From CAUPWF01 sp036656615 (GTDB lineage Bacteria; Bacillota; Clostridia; Lachnospirales; Lachnospiraceae), in the NCBI GenBank assembly GCA_036656615.1, contig JAVXHY010000006.1, positions 1 through 64,000 of the forward strand: a stretch of 64,000 bases of DNA, read 5' to 3'. Below, one piece after another: positions 34,893-44,386 of the stretch; the stretch's first letter is position 1, and each line of letters starts with the position of its first letter. The notes under the pieces are model-generated. The model searched no databases, was not told where the DNA came from, and worked only from the letters and a program-made list of their open reading frames with translations. A program made the position numbers and the translations under genes.

Positions 34893-36812
34893 ATGAAACA
34901 GGGATTTGTAAAGGTGGCAGCTGCCACACCGGATATACGGGTCGCAGATGTGGTGTATAATACAGGAGAAATCTGTAAACAGATTGATTTGGCAGTAGAA
35001 CAGGATGCAAAGATTATTGTATTTCCCGAACTTTGTATTACCGGTTATACCTGTGGGGATTTATTCACCCAGGATGTTTTGTTACGTGGAGTAAAAGAAG
35101 CGATTAGTGAGATCGCAAAATACACCATTGGCAAGGATGCGCTGATTTTTGTTGGAGCTCCATTAGCAGTTGGAGGCGAGTTGTATAATGTGGCAGCAGT
35201 ATTTAATTGTGGTGAATTATTAGGATTTGTAACCAAGACATTTCTGCCTAATTATGGTGAGTTTTATGAAATGCGTCAATTTAGACCAGGACCAAAGAAA
35301 GCAAAAGAAATCCTATTTCATGGGAAAATGGTTCCTTTTGGTGCGCAGATTTTATTCCAATCCTCGGCTATGGAAGAATTGATTGTAGCAGCAGAGATAT
35401 GTGAGGATGTATGGTCCCCTTCACCTCCAAGCGTGGAGGCAGCGGTTCAAGGTGCTACCTTACTGGTGAATTGTTCTGCAAGTGATGAAACCATTGGAAA
35501 GAACCAATACAGAGAACAATTAATTGCAGGTCAATCTGCTAGGTTAATTGCAGGTTATGTCTATGCAAATGCTGGAGAGGGAGAATCAACTACCGATTTG
35601 GTATTTGGAGGCCATAATATAATTGCAGAGAATGGAAGCATCTTACAGCTGTCCAATCGATTTGAAAATGGAATTATTTATTCGGAAATCGATATTTACC
35701 GTCTCATGAGTGAAAGACGCAAAAATACTACCTTTCAAATAGCATCAGAAGATACCTTTGTAAAAGTACCATTTCATATGGAATCTGGGAAAACTTTTTT
35801 GACTAGAAGATTTTCAAGAAACCCATTTGTACCGGAAAATAATGAGGAACGGGAGAATCGTTGTGGAGAAATACAAATGATTCAGGCGATGGGATTAAAA
35901 AAACGTCTCGTTCATACTCATTGCAAAAGTGCAGTAGTTGGAATCTCAGGTGGGTTGGATTCAACATTGGCTTTGCTTGTATGTGCAAAAGCTTTTGATA
36001 TGCTTGAAATGGAACGTTCACAGATTATTGCGGTTACCATGCCGTGTTTTGGAACCACGGATAGGACATATCAAAATGCATGTATGCTTACAAAAAAATT
36101 AGGAGCAACACTTCGGGAGATACCTATTAGGGATTCTGTTCATCAACATTTTGAAGATATTGGACATGCAAAAGATCTTCATAATGTTACATTTGAAAAT
36201 GCTCAGGCAAGAGAAAGAACGCAGGTTTTGATGGATATTGCCAATCAGGTGAATGGAATGGTAATAGGAACTGGTGATATGTCCGAATTGGCACTTGGGT
36301 GGGCAACTTATAATGGTGATCATATGTCCATGTATGGGGTCAATGCTTCTGTTCCTAAGACCTTAGTGCGTCATTTGGTTCGATTTTATGCGGATAGCTC
36401 CGTGGATAAAGAGCTACAGAACGTGCTGTTAGATATACTGGATACACCGGTCAGTCCGGAATTGCTTCCCCCAACAGATGGAGTGATATCACAGATTACC
36501 GAGGATTTGGTTGGACCTTACGAATTGCATGATTTTTATCTTTATTATGTGCTGCGTTTTGGATATGAACCTAGCAAAATATATCGACTGGCTAAATTGG
36601 CGTTTGAAGGCAGCTATGAAAATGAAATCATTCTTAAATGGTTAGAAATCTTTTACAAACGATTTTTCTCACAGCAATTCAAACGTTCCTGTTTGCCAGA
36701 TGGACCAAAGGTTGGAAGTGTAGCATTATCTCCTAGAGGGGACTGGAGAATGCCAAGTGATGCATGTGCTACTATGTGGTTGAAGGATTTGGAAGCACTC
36801 AAGTTATGGTAG
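34893..36812 (+). CDS. nadE: Glutamine-dependent NAD+ synthetase
   Basis: The 639-residue two-domain enzyme has an N-terminal nitrilase-type glutaminase (residues 1-290; catalytic Glu in FPELCITGYTCGD near residue 47, Lys near residue 115 and Cys in AEICEDVW near residue 171). A C-terminal NAD synthase domain has the ATP motif SGGLDSTLALL near residue 351. It forms NAD+ from deamido-NAD using glutamine as ammonia source. ATG 34893 is used because GGAGGA is about 6 bases upstream. It matches the size of clostridial NadE of the glutamine-dependent type. Confidence 0.96.
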   Translation: MKQGFVKVAAATPDIRVADVVYNTGEICKQIDLAVEQDAKIIVFPELCITGYTCGDLFTQDVLLRGVKEAISEIAKYTIGKDALIFVGAPLAVGGELYNVAAVFNCGELLGFVTKTFLPNYGEFYEMRQFRPGPKKAKEILFHGKMVPFGAQILFQSSAMEELIVAAEICEDVWSPSPPSVEAAVQGATLLVNCSASDETIGKNQYREQLIAGQSARLIAGYVYANAGEGESTTDLVFGGHNIIAENGSILQLSNRFENGIIYSEIDIYRLMSERRKNTTFQIASEDTFVKVPFHMESGKTFLTRRFSRNPFVPENNEERENRCGEIQMIQAMGLKKRLVHTHCKSAVVGISGGLDSTLALLVCAKAFDMLEMERSQIIAVTMPCFGTTDRTYQNACMLTKKLGATLREIPIRDSVHQHFEDIGHAKDLHNVTFENAQARERTQVLMDIANQVNGMVIGTGDMSELALGWATYNGDHMSMYGVNASVPKTLVRHLVRFYADSSVDKELQNVLLDILDTPVSPELLPPTDGVISQITEDLVGPYELHDFYLYYVLRFGYEPSKIYRLAKLAFEGSYENEIILKWLEIFYKRFFSQQFKRSCLPDGPKVGSVALSPRGDWRMPSDACATMWLKDLEALKLW

Positions 36813-36851
36813 GTTAATAGACGACCCACATAGTAGCTGTCGCTACTGACA

Positions 36852-36916
36852 CAAGCAAGTCCTCACCCATCACTTATGCCGTTCCGGCATTAAGGTGATG
36901 AGTGGGGACTTGCTTG
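36852..36916. repeat. Long imperfect hairpin between convergent genes
   Basis: A 65-base inverted repeat. Outer arms CAAGCAAGTCC and GGACTTGCTTG pair perfectly; inner arms CATCAC with GTGATG and ATGCCG with CGGCAT extend the stem to nearly 28 pairs with a few mismatches. There is no T run on either side. It sits between nadE and the S1-domain gene and may be a bidirectional terminator or a mobile palindromic unit. Confidence 0.7.
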
Positions 36917-36951
36917 ATGAGGTCAAATAATGTCTTTGGTTAAAAATAAAA

Positions 36952-37620
36952 TTATAATTGGATATTTTTGAATAAATCTCCAAGGCTAGTACCAATGTCC
37001 TCAGACTTTGGAATGTCGACTTTTTCGTATACTTCTGTTGAAAAGTCATTTAGAGCCTTAATGCTTAAGCTGATCTTGCCATCTTTGATACCAATGATTT
37101 TAACCTGGATCTTCTCGCCAACTTTTAAGATATCACTTGGCGCTTTGATTCTTTTTGCACTGATTTGTGAAACGTGTACAAGTCCAGATAGTCCACTTTC
37201 CAAACGTACAAATGCTCCGTATGTTTGAAGACTTTCTACAGTTCCTTCTAATACACTGCCCACTTTCATGCTATTGACTTTTTCTGCCTGATCTTTAAAC
37301 TGTTGTTCTTTGAGAATTTCACGAGCAGATAAAACCAAACGATTATTAGCCTGATCTACATCAATAACTCGGACTTCAATATCTTGTAATAAAAAATCTT
37401 CTAAATTTTCAATATAAGATAAGGACAGTTTAGAAGCAGGGATGAATCCTCGAAGCCCTTCCACTGTAGCAATTGCTCCACCATTCACAATTCCTTCTAC
37501 CTTAACAGGAAGAATGGTACTGTTATTCATGTAATCTGTTACTAGGTTCCAAGGGTTGGCTTTATCAAATTGATCTTCGTAATCTGCCATAGATTCTGTT
37601 TGTAATTGTTCTTCGTTCAT
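36952..37620 (-). CDS. S1 RNA-binding domain protein (two-domain, RpsA-like)
   Basis: A 222-residue protein with two S1 domains: one at about residues 29-106 (VKVEGIVNGGAIATVEGLRGFIP) and a second at about residues 120-190 (LEGTVESLQTYGAFVRLESG with GLVHVSQ). It resembles the short ribosomal protein S1 homologues of Firmicutes rather than the six-domain S1 of Proteobacteria. It binds RNA and may help translation or RNA turnover. The start at 37620 is chosen because AGAGGTG precedes it; the frame is open to 37785 but the longer N-terminus is low-complexity and would overlap the pyrophosphatase start region. Confidence 0.87.
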   Translation of the reverse strand: MNEEQLQTESMADYEDQFDKANPWNLVTDYMNNSTILPVKVEGIVNGGAIATVEGLRGFIPASKLSLSYIENLEDFLLQDIEVRVIDVDQANNRLVLSAREILKEQQFKDQAEKVNSMKVGSVLEGTVESLQTYGAFVRLESGLSGLVHVSQISAKRIKAPSDILKVGEKIQVKIIGIKDGKISLSIKALNDFSTEVYEKVDIPKSEDIGTSLGDLFKNIQL

Positions 37621-37703
37621 AATGCACCTCTTTAATCTCTTATTTAAAACTCCACTTATTATAACACAATTTGTCTCACATAGAAATAAGAAATCGAAAG
37701 GTA

Positions 37704-37733
37704 TTGTAAAGAATAGTAAAAAAGTGCTAAAAT
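37704..37733 (+). promoter_or_regulatory. Promoter of the pyrophosphatase gene
   Basis: TTGTAA at 37704-37709 and TAAAAT at 37728-37733 are separated by 18 bases, about 43 bases ahead of the start codon and divergent from the S1-domain gene. Confidence 0.5.
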
Positions 37734-37775
37734 GAGGATTGAAAATAGAATTTTGGAAATAGGGGAATATAATAT

Positions 37776-39437
37776 ATGAAAACAACAGTTGAGAATAAAA
37801 GAAGTAGTAAAGTGTATGTGGTAGGCCATAAAAATCCGGATACAGATTCTATTTGTTCTGCCATTGCGTATGCAAACTTAAAGCAAAGGATTACAGGAAA
37901 TGAATACTCCGCCAGACGGGCAGGACCAATAAACGAAGAAACACAGTACGTATTAGATCAATTTGGTATTGTGCCACCGGGCTTATTGTCGAATGTACAG
38001 GTTCAGGTAAAGGATATGGATCTTTATTGCATTGAGGGAATAGAGAACAATATTTCTATCAAGCAGGCTTGGTCTATTATGAAGGAAACAAATATGAAGA
38101 CGTTGCCAGTGACCAAAGATCATATGCTAGAGGGTCTGATTACCATTGGAGATATCGCAACTTCCTATATGGATGTGTATGATAGCAGGATCCTTGCAGC
38201 AGCCAGAACCCAGTATCGTAATATTGTCCAAACTCTGGATGGAACGATAATTACCGGGAATGATCATGGGTATTTTCTTACGGGAAAGGTGGCGATTGCA
38301 GCTTCTAGTCCTGAATTAATGGAGAATTTTATTGAAAAAGATGATTTGGTCATTTTGGGGAATCGATTTGAATCTCAAATCTGCGCATTGCAGATGGAAG
38401 CTAGCTGCATGGTAATTTGTCAGGGGGCAGAGATTTCTAAGACAGTAAAAAAAATGGCACAAGAAAAGAATGTGGTTGTAATTAGTACCCCACATGATAC
38501 ATTCACAGCAGCTAGATTAATTAATCAAAGTATTCCGGTAAAGTATTTTATGAGTAAAGATAATTTAGTGACCTTTGGAATGAATGAGTATGTGGATGAT
38601 ATCAAGGATATCATGGCCAAAAAGAGATATCGTGATTTCCCAGTGACAGATAGGAATGGACGATTTATAGGATTTATTTCTAGAAGGCGGTTAATGGCAA
38701 TCCGAAAAAAACAGGTCATTCTAGTGGATCATAATGAAAAATCACAGGCAGTGGATGGCATTGAGGAAGCGGAAATACAGGAAATAATAGATCATCATAG
38801 ATTAGGGAGTGTAGAGACAGTAGGACCCGTATATTTTAGAAATCAGCCGGTTGGATGTACTGCTACCATTGTCTTTCAAATGTATCGAGAAGCGGGAATT
38901 GAGATAGAAAAAAAGACAGCCTCATTATTATGTGCAGCTATTATTTCTGATACACTTATGTTCCGTTCCCCTACCTGTACGCCGGTGGATCAAAGCGCAG
39001 CAGAAGAGCTGGCAGTGCTTGCAGATATTAACATTGAAAAATTCGCAAGTGCAATGTTCAATGCAGGAAGTAATTTGAAGAATAAAACAGACAAAGAGAT
39101 TTTCTATCAGGATTTCAAGAAATTCTCAGTTAATGGAGTTAATTTTGGAGTGGGGCAAATTAATTCTATGAATGCAGAGGAATTAAATGAAATAAAGTCT
39201 AAGTTAAATCCATATATGAAGACTGCACTTTTGGAACAAGGCTTAGATATGCTTTATTTTATGCTGACCAATATTGTAATGGAGTCTACAGAACTATTGT
39301 GCTGTGGAACTGGTGCAAAGGAACAGATTCTAGATGCATTTGATTTGTCTCAAGATACGGAAATGATAAAACTGACAGGTGTGGTATCTAGAAAGAAACA
39401 GTTAATACCTAACTTTGTTGGTTCATTACAACAATAA
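37776..39437 (+). CDS. ppaC: CBS/DRTGG-regulated manganese-dependent inorganic pyrophosphatase (family II)
   Basis: The 553-residue protein is a family II (DHH) pyrophosphatase. VVGHKNPDTDSICSA near residue 10 and IIDHHRLG near residue 343 hold the metal-binding His and Asp residues, and the DHHA2 domain is at about residues 430-550. Between the halves of the catalytic domain, residues 70-310 contain two CBS motifs flanking a DRTGG domain, which in characterised clostridial enzymes bind adenine nucleotides to switch activity. The enzyme hydrolyses pyrophosphate in the cytoplasm. The start codon is preceded by AGGGGAA. Confidence 0.92.
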   Translation: MKTTVENKRSSKVYVVGHKNPDTDSICSAIAYANLKQRITGNEYSARRAGPINEETQYVLDQFGIVPPGLLSNVQVQVKDMDLYCIEGIENNISIKQAWSIMKETNMKTLPVTKDHMLEGLITIGDIATSYMDVYDSRILAAARTQYRNIVQTLDGTIITGNDHGYFLTGKVAIAASSPELMENFIEKDDLVILGNRFESQICALQMEASCMVICQGAEISKTVKKMAQEKNVVVISTPHDTFTAARLINQSIPVKYFMSKDNLVTFGMNEYVDDIKDIMAKKRYRDFPVTDRNGRFIGFISRRRLMAIRKKQVILVDHNEKSQAVDGIEEAEIQEIIDHHRLGSVETVGPVYFRNQPVGCTATIVFQMYREAGIEIEKKTASLLCAAIISDTLMFRSPTCTPVDQSAAEELAVLADINIEKFASAMFNAGSNLKNKTDKEIFYQDFKKFSVNGVNFGVGQINSMNAEELNEIKSKLNPYMKTALLEQGLDMLYFMLTNIVMESTELLCCGTGAKEQILDAFDLSQDTEMIKLTGVVSRKKQLIPNFVGSLQQ

Positions 39438-39464
39438 AATTCAATAGGAAAGAAGGATTACGTT

Positions 39465-40034
39465 ATGGGAAAACAAATATGGAAACCAGGTAATATGCTG
39501 TATCCACTTCCAACTATTATGGTAAGTGCAGCTGATAAGGAAAAAAAAGCAAATATTATTACCGTTGGCTGGACGGGAACAGTGTGTTCTGATCCTGCTA
39601 TGTTATATGTATCAATCCGACCGGAACGATATACCTATCATATGATTAAAGAAACGGGAGAATTTGTTGTCAATCTAACGACGGAAGATTTGGCATTTGC
39701 TACAGATTACTGTGGAGTGAAATCAGGACAAGAAGTGGATAAATGGAAAGAAATGAGCCTTACCAAAGGCCAGGCAAGTAAGCTTTCTTATGCACCTATT
39801 ATTGAAGAAAGTCCTGTGAATTTAGAGTGCAAGGTTGTAGAAATAAAAGAACTTGGATCTCATCATATGTTCTTGGCAGAGGTTGTTGCAGTACAGGTAA
39901 GTGATATATATATGAATGAGAATGGCAAGTTTGTATTAAATGATTCCAAGCTTTTGACTTACTCACATGGGGAGTATTGGGGATTGGGTAAACAAATTGG
40001 AACATTTGGTTATAGTGTTCGTAAGAAAAAATAA
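39465..40034 (+). CDS. Flavin reductase family protein (FMN-binding)
   Basis: A 189-residue protein of the flavin reductase-like split-barrel family. The FMN-phosphate region is around ANIITVGWTGTVCSDPAMLYVSIRP (starting near residue 25, with the conserved serine/threonine cluster), and the FVVNLTTEDLAFATDYCGVKSG segment follows. It may be a flavodoxin-like electron carrier or a flavin:NAD(P)H oxidoreductase; clostridial members are often called flavoredoxin. An AAGAAGGA-type site precedes the ATG. A terminator overlapping the 3' end of the MATE gene follows. Confidence 0.87.
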   Translation: MGKQIWKPGNMLYPLPTIMVSAADKEKKANIITVGWTGTVCSDPAMLYVSIRPERYTYHMIKETGEFVVNLTTEDLAFATDYCGVKSGQEVDKWKEMSLTKGQASKLSYAPIIEESPVNLECKVVEIKELGSHHMFLAEVVAVQVSDIYMNENGKFVLNDSKLLTYSHGEYWGLGKQIGTFGYSVRKKK

Positions 40035-40066
40035 GATACTCTGTTATGATTAACAGAGCATCTTGA
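40034..40066. terminator. Terminator between flavin reductase and MATE genes
   Basis: GATACTCTGTTA and TAACAGAGCATC form a 12-base-pair stem with one mismatch and a short loop, followed by TTGATTTT. The MATE stop codon is inside the stem. Confidence 0.75.
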
Positions 40067-41411
40067 TTTTCAATCGATAAATTCTTTTAAGCAGCAGAGT
40101 GGACAATAATGCTGCAATTACTTCTGCAATAGGAAGGGACCACCAGACCATATTCAGACCAAAGAATGTGGCAAATAGAAATGCAATTGGTAAAATAATA
40201 ATAAGCTGGCGAATGGCAGATATAATTAAGCTATACATACCATTTCCAAGAGCCTGAAAGATTGCACTGCAGACAATGCTGTAACCGGCAAATAAGAAAC
40301 TCAGACTAATAATACGCAGCGAGGGGACACCAATTTTCATCATATGTGCAGAAGCATCAAACATGCGAAGTAATGTATTTGGAATGGTTTGTAATAAAAC
40401 CAATCCAATAGTCATGATTCCAAGTGCCATACCGATGCCTAGCTTGAGAGAATTGGTAATTCTCTTTTGGCTTTTCGCACCATAATTAAAAGCTACTATG
40501 GGTATGAGCCCATTGCATAGACCAAAGACGGGCATAAAGACAAAGCTTTGGAGCTTAAAATACACTCCGAATACAGCTGCTGCTGTGGATGAGAACATAA
40601 GTAATATGCGATTCATTCCAAAGGTCATTACAGAACCAATCGCTTGCATGATAATAGAAGGAATCCCAATTTTGTATATATTTTTAATGGTTTGTGGACA
40701 TGGACGAAAGTGCATCAGATTAATATCCAACTCTTTGTTTTTCTTAATATTAAAGTAAATAGACATACAAACTGCAATTAACTGACCAATTACAGTTGCA
40801 ATGGCCGCACCAGCTACCTCCAGTCTTGGAAAACCGAATAGACCAAAAATCAAAATCGGGTCTAATATAATATTAATGATAGCACCGGTTCCCTGGGTAA
40901 TCATATTGTAGATGGTTTTTCCTGTAGACTGCATTAAACGTTCTAAGGTAATCTGCATAAAAATTCCAAAGGAAACAATGGTTATGATTAACATGTACTG
41001 AGTTCCATATTTAACGATTGTTGGATTGCTTGTTTGGGTCGTGAAAAAATAATGGGAGCATAAAAGCCCGGCAAATGCAAAAACAAGATAACTCATAAAA
41101 CCAAGGAAAATTCCGTTTTTAGCAACGGTATTGGCATCTTCAAACTTTCGTTCACCTAAAAATCTAGAAGTTAGTGCATTGATACCTACTCCAGTTCCGG
41201 CGGCGACGGCAATCATTAGATTTTGGACAGGAAATGCAAGTGACACAGCGGTCAGGGCATCTTCACTAAGTTTGGCTACAAAAATACTATCGACAATATT
41301 GTATAATGCTTGTACAAGCATGGACAAAATCATAGGCAGTGACATGGTGATTAATAACTTGGGAATAGGCATAACTCCCATTTTGTTTTCTTTTCTAACT
41401 TTTTCAGACAT
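40050..41411 (-). CDS. MATE family efflux transporter
   Basis: A 453-residue membrane protein with about twelve helices in two six-helix halves. The N-terminal segment PIPKLLITMSLPMILSMLVQ is typical of MATE/NorM family members of the DinF-like and clostridial branch. These use Na+ or H+ gradients to expel cationic compounds or toxins; the substrate is unknown. It is a single-gene unit on the minus strand. TAAGGAGG precedes its start, and a good promoter lies upstream. Confidence 0.93.
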   Translation of the reverse strand: MSEKVRKENKMGVMPIPKLLITMSLPMILSMLVQALYNIVDSIFVAKLSEDALTAVSLAFPVQNLMIAVAAGTGVGINALTSRFLGERKFEDANTVAKNGIFLGFMSYLVFAFAGLLCSHYFFTTQTSNPTIVKYGTQYMLIITIVSFGIFMQITLERLMQSTGKTIYNMITQGTGAIINIILDPILIFGLFGFPRLEVAGAAIATVIGQLIAVCMSIYFNIKKNKELDINLMHFRPCPQTIKNIYKIGIPSIIMQAIGSVMTFGMNRILLMFSSTAAAVFGVYFKLQSFVFMPVFGLCNGLIPIVAFNYGAKSQKRITNSLKLGIGMALGIMTIGLVLLQTIPNTLLRMFDASAHMMKIGVPSLRIISLSFLFAGYSIVCSAIFQALGNGMYSLIISAIRQLIIILPIAFLFATFFGLNMVWWSLPIAEVIAALLSTLLLKRIYRLKIKMLC

Positions 41412-41441
41412 TTTAAAACCTCCTTATAACGAAACTCTTAC

Positions 41442-41470
41442 AGCATATCACTTTTAAAACAGAATGGCAA
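41442..41470 (-). promoter_or_regulatory. Promoter of the MATE gene
   Basis: On the minus strand TTGCCA (41465-41470) and TATGCT (41442-41447) are separated by 17 bases, about 31 bases before the start codon. Confidence 0.6.
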
Positions 41471-41559
41471 TATTTAGATGTTTGATTTTTGCATGACCCA
41501 CTTATTGCTACATACATATATATAGATATGGGTAAAAAGAGAAGCCGGGTTAAAAGTAT

Positions 41560-42294
41560 ATGAAGAAGGAAAAGAGAAGAAAATTAAAATATGATGTTAT
41601 TTTATTTTTAATGGGAACGGTACTTGTGGTGTCTTTCGTATGCTTGGATTATTTGTATCAAATACCGAAAGGTGGGGCGGATATTTCTAAAACATACGAA
41701 CATGCGGTACGGTATGTAAATGCAAGTGTTCAGACGGAATCACCAAAGGTAGCAATTACATTTGATGATGGACCCAATGCACAGCATACACCAAGATTAT
41801 TGGAGGAATTAAGTAAACGTGGTGTGAAGGCCACCTTTTTCTTAATTGGAATGAATGCGAAGACAAATCGGGAACTGGTATTACAAATGTATCAGGAAGG
41901 TCATTTGATTGGGAATCATACCTATCATCATGTGGAAATCACAAAAATATCGAATGCAGAGGCCTTACAGGAATTACAAACTACTAGTGATTTAATTGAA
42001 GAGATTACAGGAGAGGGGACTGAATTTATGCGTCCACCTTTTGGCTTGTGGCAAAAGGGATTAGAAATGGAATTGAGTATTTTTCCTGTTATGTGGACGA
42101 TAGATCCCTTGGATTGGACAACGGAAAACACAGATGAAATTGTGAATAAAGTAGTGACGGAAGTAAAAGAAGATGATATTATTCTTTTGCATGATTGTTA
42201 TGAAAGTTCAGTGGATGCGGCGGTTCGCATTATTGATATACTGCAAAAAGAAGGATACGAATTTGTGACAGTAGATGAGTTGGTCTTAAAATAG
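41560..42294 (+). CDS. Membrane-anchored polysaccharide deacetylase (NodB/PdaA-like)
   Basis: The 244-residue protein has one N-terminal membrane helix (about residues 13-32) followed by an extracellular NodB homology domain. The catalytic motifs are TFDDGP near residue 66 (metal and catalytic base Asp), HTYHHVEI near residue 125 (metal His), the RPPFG arginine motif near residue 157, and LLHDCY near residue 210. It removes N-acetyl groups from a polysaccharide, most likely peptidoglycan, at the cell surface. The region before the ATG has a weak ribosome binding site. A TTGCAT-N18-TACATA promoter is possible at 41489-41518. It is followed 10 bases later by tcdA. Confidence 0.93.
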   Translation: MKKEKRRKLKYDVILFLMGTVLVVSFVCLDYLYQIPKGGADISKTYEHAVRYVNASVQTESPKVAITFDDGPNAQHTPRLLEELSKRGVKATFFLIGMNAKTNRELVLQMYQEGHLIGNHTYHHVEITKISNAEALQELQTTSDLIEEITGEGTEFMRPPFGLWQKGLEMELSIFPVMWTIDPLDWTTENTDEIVNKVVTEVKEDDIILLHDCYESSVDAAVRIIDILQKEGYEFVTVDELVLK

Positions 42295-42304
42295 GAGCAT
42301 AGAT

Positions 42305-43048
42305 ATGACAGAGGAATTTTCAAGAACAGAATTATTGTTAGGAACAGAGAAGTTAGAACTATTGAATCAATCTACAGTTTTAGTATTTGGTGTCGGAGGA
42401 GTAGGATCGCACTGTATTGAGGCTTTGGCTAGAAGTGGAATTGGAAAGCTTATATTAGTGGATAATGATACCGTTTCACTTAGCAATATCAATCGACAGT
42501 CTATTGCATATCACAGTACGGTTGGGCGGTACAAAACACAAATTATGAAAGAACGTATTGCAGATATTTGCAGTCGTATTGAAGTGCATACTCACGAAAC
42601 TTTTGTTTTGCAAAATCAGGCAGAATCCTTGATTACAAATGATTTGGATTATATTGTAGATGCTATTGATACGGTAACTGCCAAGCTTGCTATTGCAGAA
42701 CTTGCACTAAAGCGAGGGATACCATTGATCAGTAGCATGGGAACGGGAAATAAGCTGCATCCTGAGCTGTTTGAAATTACGGATATTTCTAAGACAGAAG
42801 TATGTCCACTTTGTAAGGTTATGAGAAGGGAATTAAAAGCTAGGGGAATCTATCATTTACCAGTTCTGTATTCCAAAGAAAAGCCAATCAAGGTATCTCT
42901 TTTGAAACCAGAAGACAAGGCAGAAAAGAAACACTCCTTACCCGGGAGTATTGCATTCGTCCCACCAGTAGCGGGACTTTTGATTGCAGGAGAAGTTGTT
43001 CGGAATTTAACCAAATCACATACGTTACATGACGGTGTGAGCCAATAG
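42305..43048 (+). CDS. tcdA: tRNA threonylcarbamoyladenosine dehydratase
   Basis: A 247-residue E1-like (ThiF/MoeB family) ATP-binding protein. The Rossmann motif GVGGVGSHCIEALARSG is near residue 29, the Arg-finger region LSNINRQ near residue 60 and VDAIDTVTAK near residue 117. It cyclises t6A37 in tRNA to ct6A using ATP. The CPLCKVMRRELKARGI segment near residue 166 is typical of TcdA. It is encoded between the polysaccharide deacetylase and rarA in one run. The start follows a GGAGCATAGAT site. Confidence 0.9.
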   Translation: MTEEFSRTELLLGTEKLELLNQSTVLVFGVGGVGSHCIEALARSGIGKLILVDNDTVSLSNINRQSIAYHSTVGRYKTQIMKERIADICSRIEVHTHETFVLQNQAESLITNDLDYIVDAIDTVTAKLAIAELALKRGIPLISSMGTGNKLHPELFEITDISKTEVCPLCKVMRRELKARGIYHLPVLYSKEKPIKVSLLKPEDKAEKKHSLPGSIAFVPPVAGLLIAGEVVRNLTKSHTLHDGVSQ

Positions 43049-43063
43049 TAAAAGAGGAATAAA

Positions 43064-44386
43064 ATGGATTTATTTGATTATGTACGAGAGACAAAGATGG
43101 ACAAAGAATCACCGCTGGCTTCTAGACTGAGACCGAAAACCCTAGATGAAGTAGTGGGACAGCAGCATATTATTGGAAAAGATAAATTATTATATCGGGC
43201 TATTTTGGCGGATAAAATAAGCTCTATTATCTTTTATGGACCACCTGGAACAGGAAAAACTACTTTGGCTAAGGTAATTGCCAATACTACAAGTGCACAA
43301 TTTAAGCAAATTAATGCTACTTCTTCGGGGAAAAAAGATATGGAAGAGGTGGTAAAGGAAGCAAAGAATAATTTGGGTATGTACGGGAAGAAAACGATTT
43401 TATTTGTAGATGAAATCCATCGGTTTAATAAGGCACAGCAGGATTATTTATTACCCTTTGTAGAAGATGGAACACTTATCTTAATAGGTGCAACCACAGA
43501 AAATCCGTATTTTGAAGTAAATGGAGCTTTAATTTCCCGTTCCAATGTATTTGAACTAAAGTCTTTAGAGAAGGAAGATATCAAAATTCTTTTGCAAAGA
43601 GCAGTATATGATAAAGAAAATGGAATGGGAAGTTATCAGGCAGAAATAGAGGAAGATGCACTGGACTTCTTAGCAGATATAGCGGGTGGAGATGCCAGAA
43701 ATGCACTTAATGCTATTGAACTGGGAATTATGACCACACAAAGGAGTGCAGATAAAAAGATCCATATTACATTGGATGTTGCTTCAGAGTGTATTCAAAA
43801 GCGAGTGATGCGTTATGATAAGATGGGAGATAATCATTATGATACGATTTCTGCATTTATCAAAAGTCTGCGGGGATCAGATCCAGATGCAGCTGTGTAT
43901 TATTTGGCAAAAATGTTGTATGCAGGAGAAGATATTAAGTTTATAGCAAGACGGATTATGATTAGTGCATCCGAGGACGTGGGCAATGCAGATCCAAGGG
44001 CTTTGAGTGTTGCTGTTGCAGCTTCACAGGCGGTAGAGCGAATTGGAATGCCGGAAGCACAGATTATTTTAGCACAGGCCGTTACTTATGTGGCTTCTGC
44101 ACCAAAAAGTAATGCCGCATATCTTGCGATAGCGGCTGCAATGGAGCATGTGAAAAATTATAGTACAACTGTTCCTGCTCATTTACAGGACGCTCATTAT
44201 AAAGGTTCAAAAGACTTAGGACATGGTGTGGGATATCAGTATGCCCATGATTATCCAAATCATTATGTAAAGCAGCAGTATCTGCCAAACGAAATCAAAG
44301 ATGCTGTTTTCTATAATCCTACAGAAATGGGATATGAAGAAACCATCAAAAATCATTTAGATAACATAAAAAAGGAAAGTAAGTAA
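43064..44386 (+). CDS. rarA: Replication-associated recombination protein A (AAA ATPase)
   Basis: The 440-residue protein has Walker A GPPGTGKTTLAK near residue 66, Walker B LFVDEIHRFNKAQQD near residue 117, the sensor 1 region near GATTENPYFEV, and the C-terminal MgsA/RarA tetramerisation domain. It works at stalled replication forks with the clamp loader and RecA. The length fits RarA. It follows tcdA by 15 bases. Its stop codon is immediately adjacent to the stop codon of the convergent DUF4364 gene with no gap. Confidence 0.95.
   Translation: MDLFDYVRETKMDKESPLASRLRPKTLDEVVGQQHIIGKDKLLYRAILADKISSIIFYGPPGTGKTTLAKVIANTTSAQFKQINATSSGKKDMEEVVKEAKNNLGMYGKKTILFVDEIHRFNKAQQDYLLPFVEDGTLILIGATTENPYFEVNGALISRSNVFELKSLEKEDIKILLQRAVYDKENGMGSYQAEIEEDALDFLADIAGGDARNALNAIELGIMTTQRSADKKIHITLDVASECIQKRVMRYDKMGDNHYDTISAFIKSLRGSDPDAAVYYLAKMLYAGEDIKFIARRIMISASEDVGNADPRALSVAVAASQAVERIGMPEAQIILAQAVTYVASAPKSNAAYLAIAAAMEHVKNYSTTVPAHLQDAHYKGSKDLGHGVGYQYAHDYPNHYVKQQYLPNEIKDAVFYNPTEMGYEETIKNHLDNIKKESK

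Noticed and set aside
37621..37785. N-terminal extension of the S1-domain protein to 37785
   Set aside because: The extension is low-complexity and Phe-rich, overlaps the divergent promoter region, and AGAGGTG is well placed for 37620.
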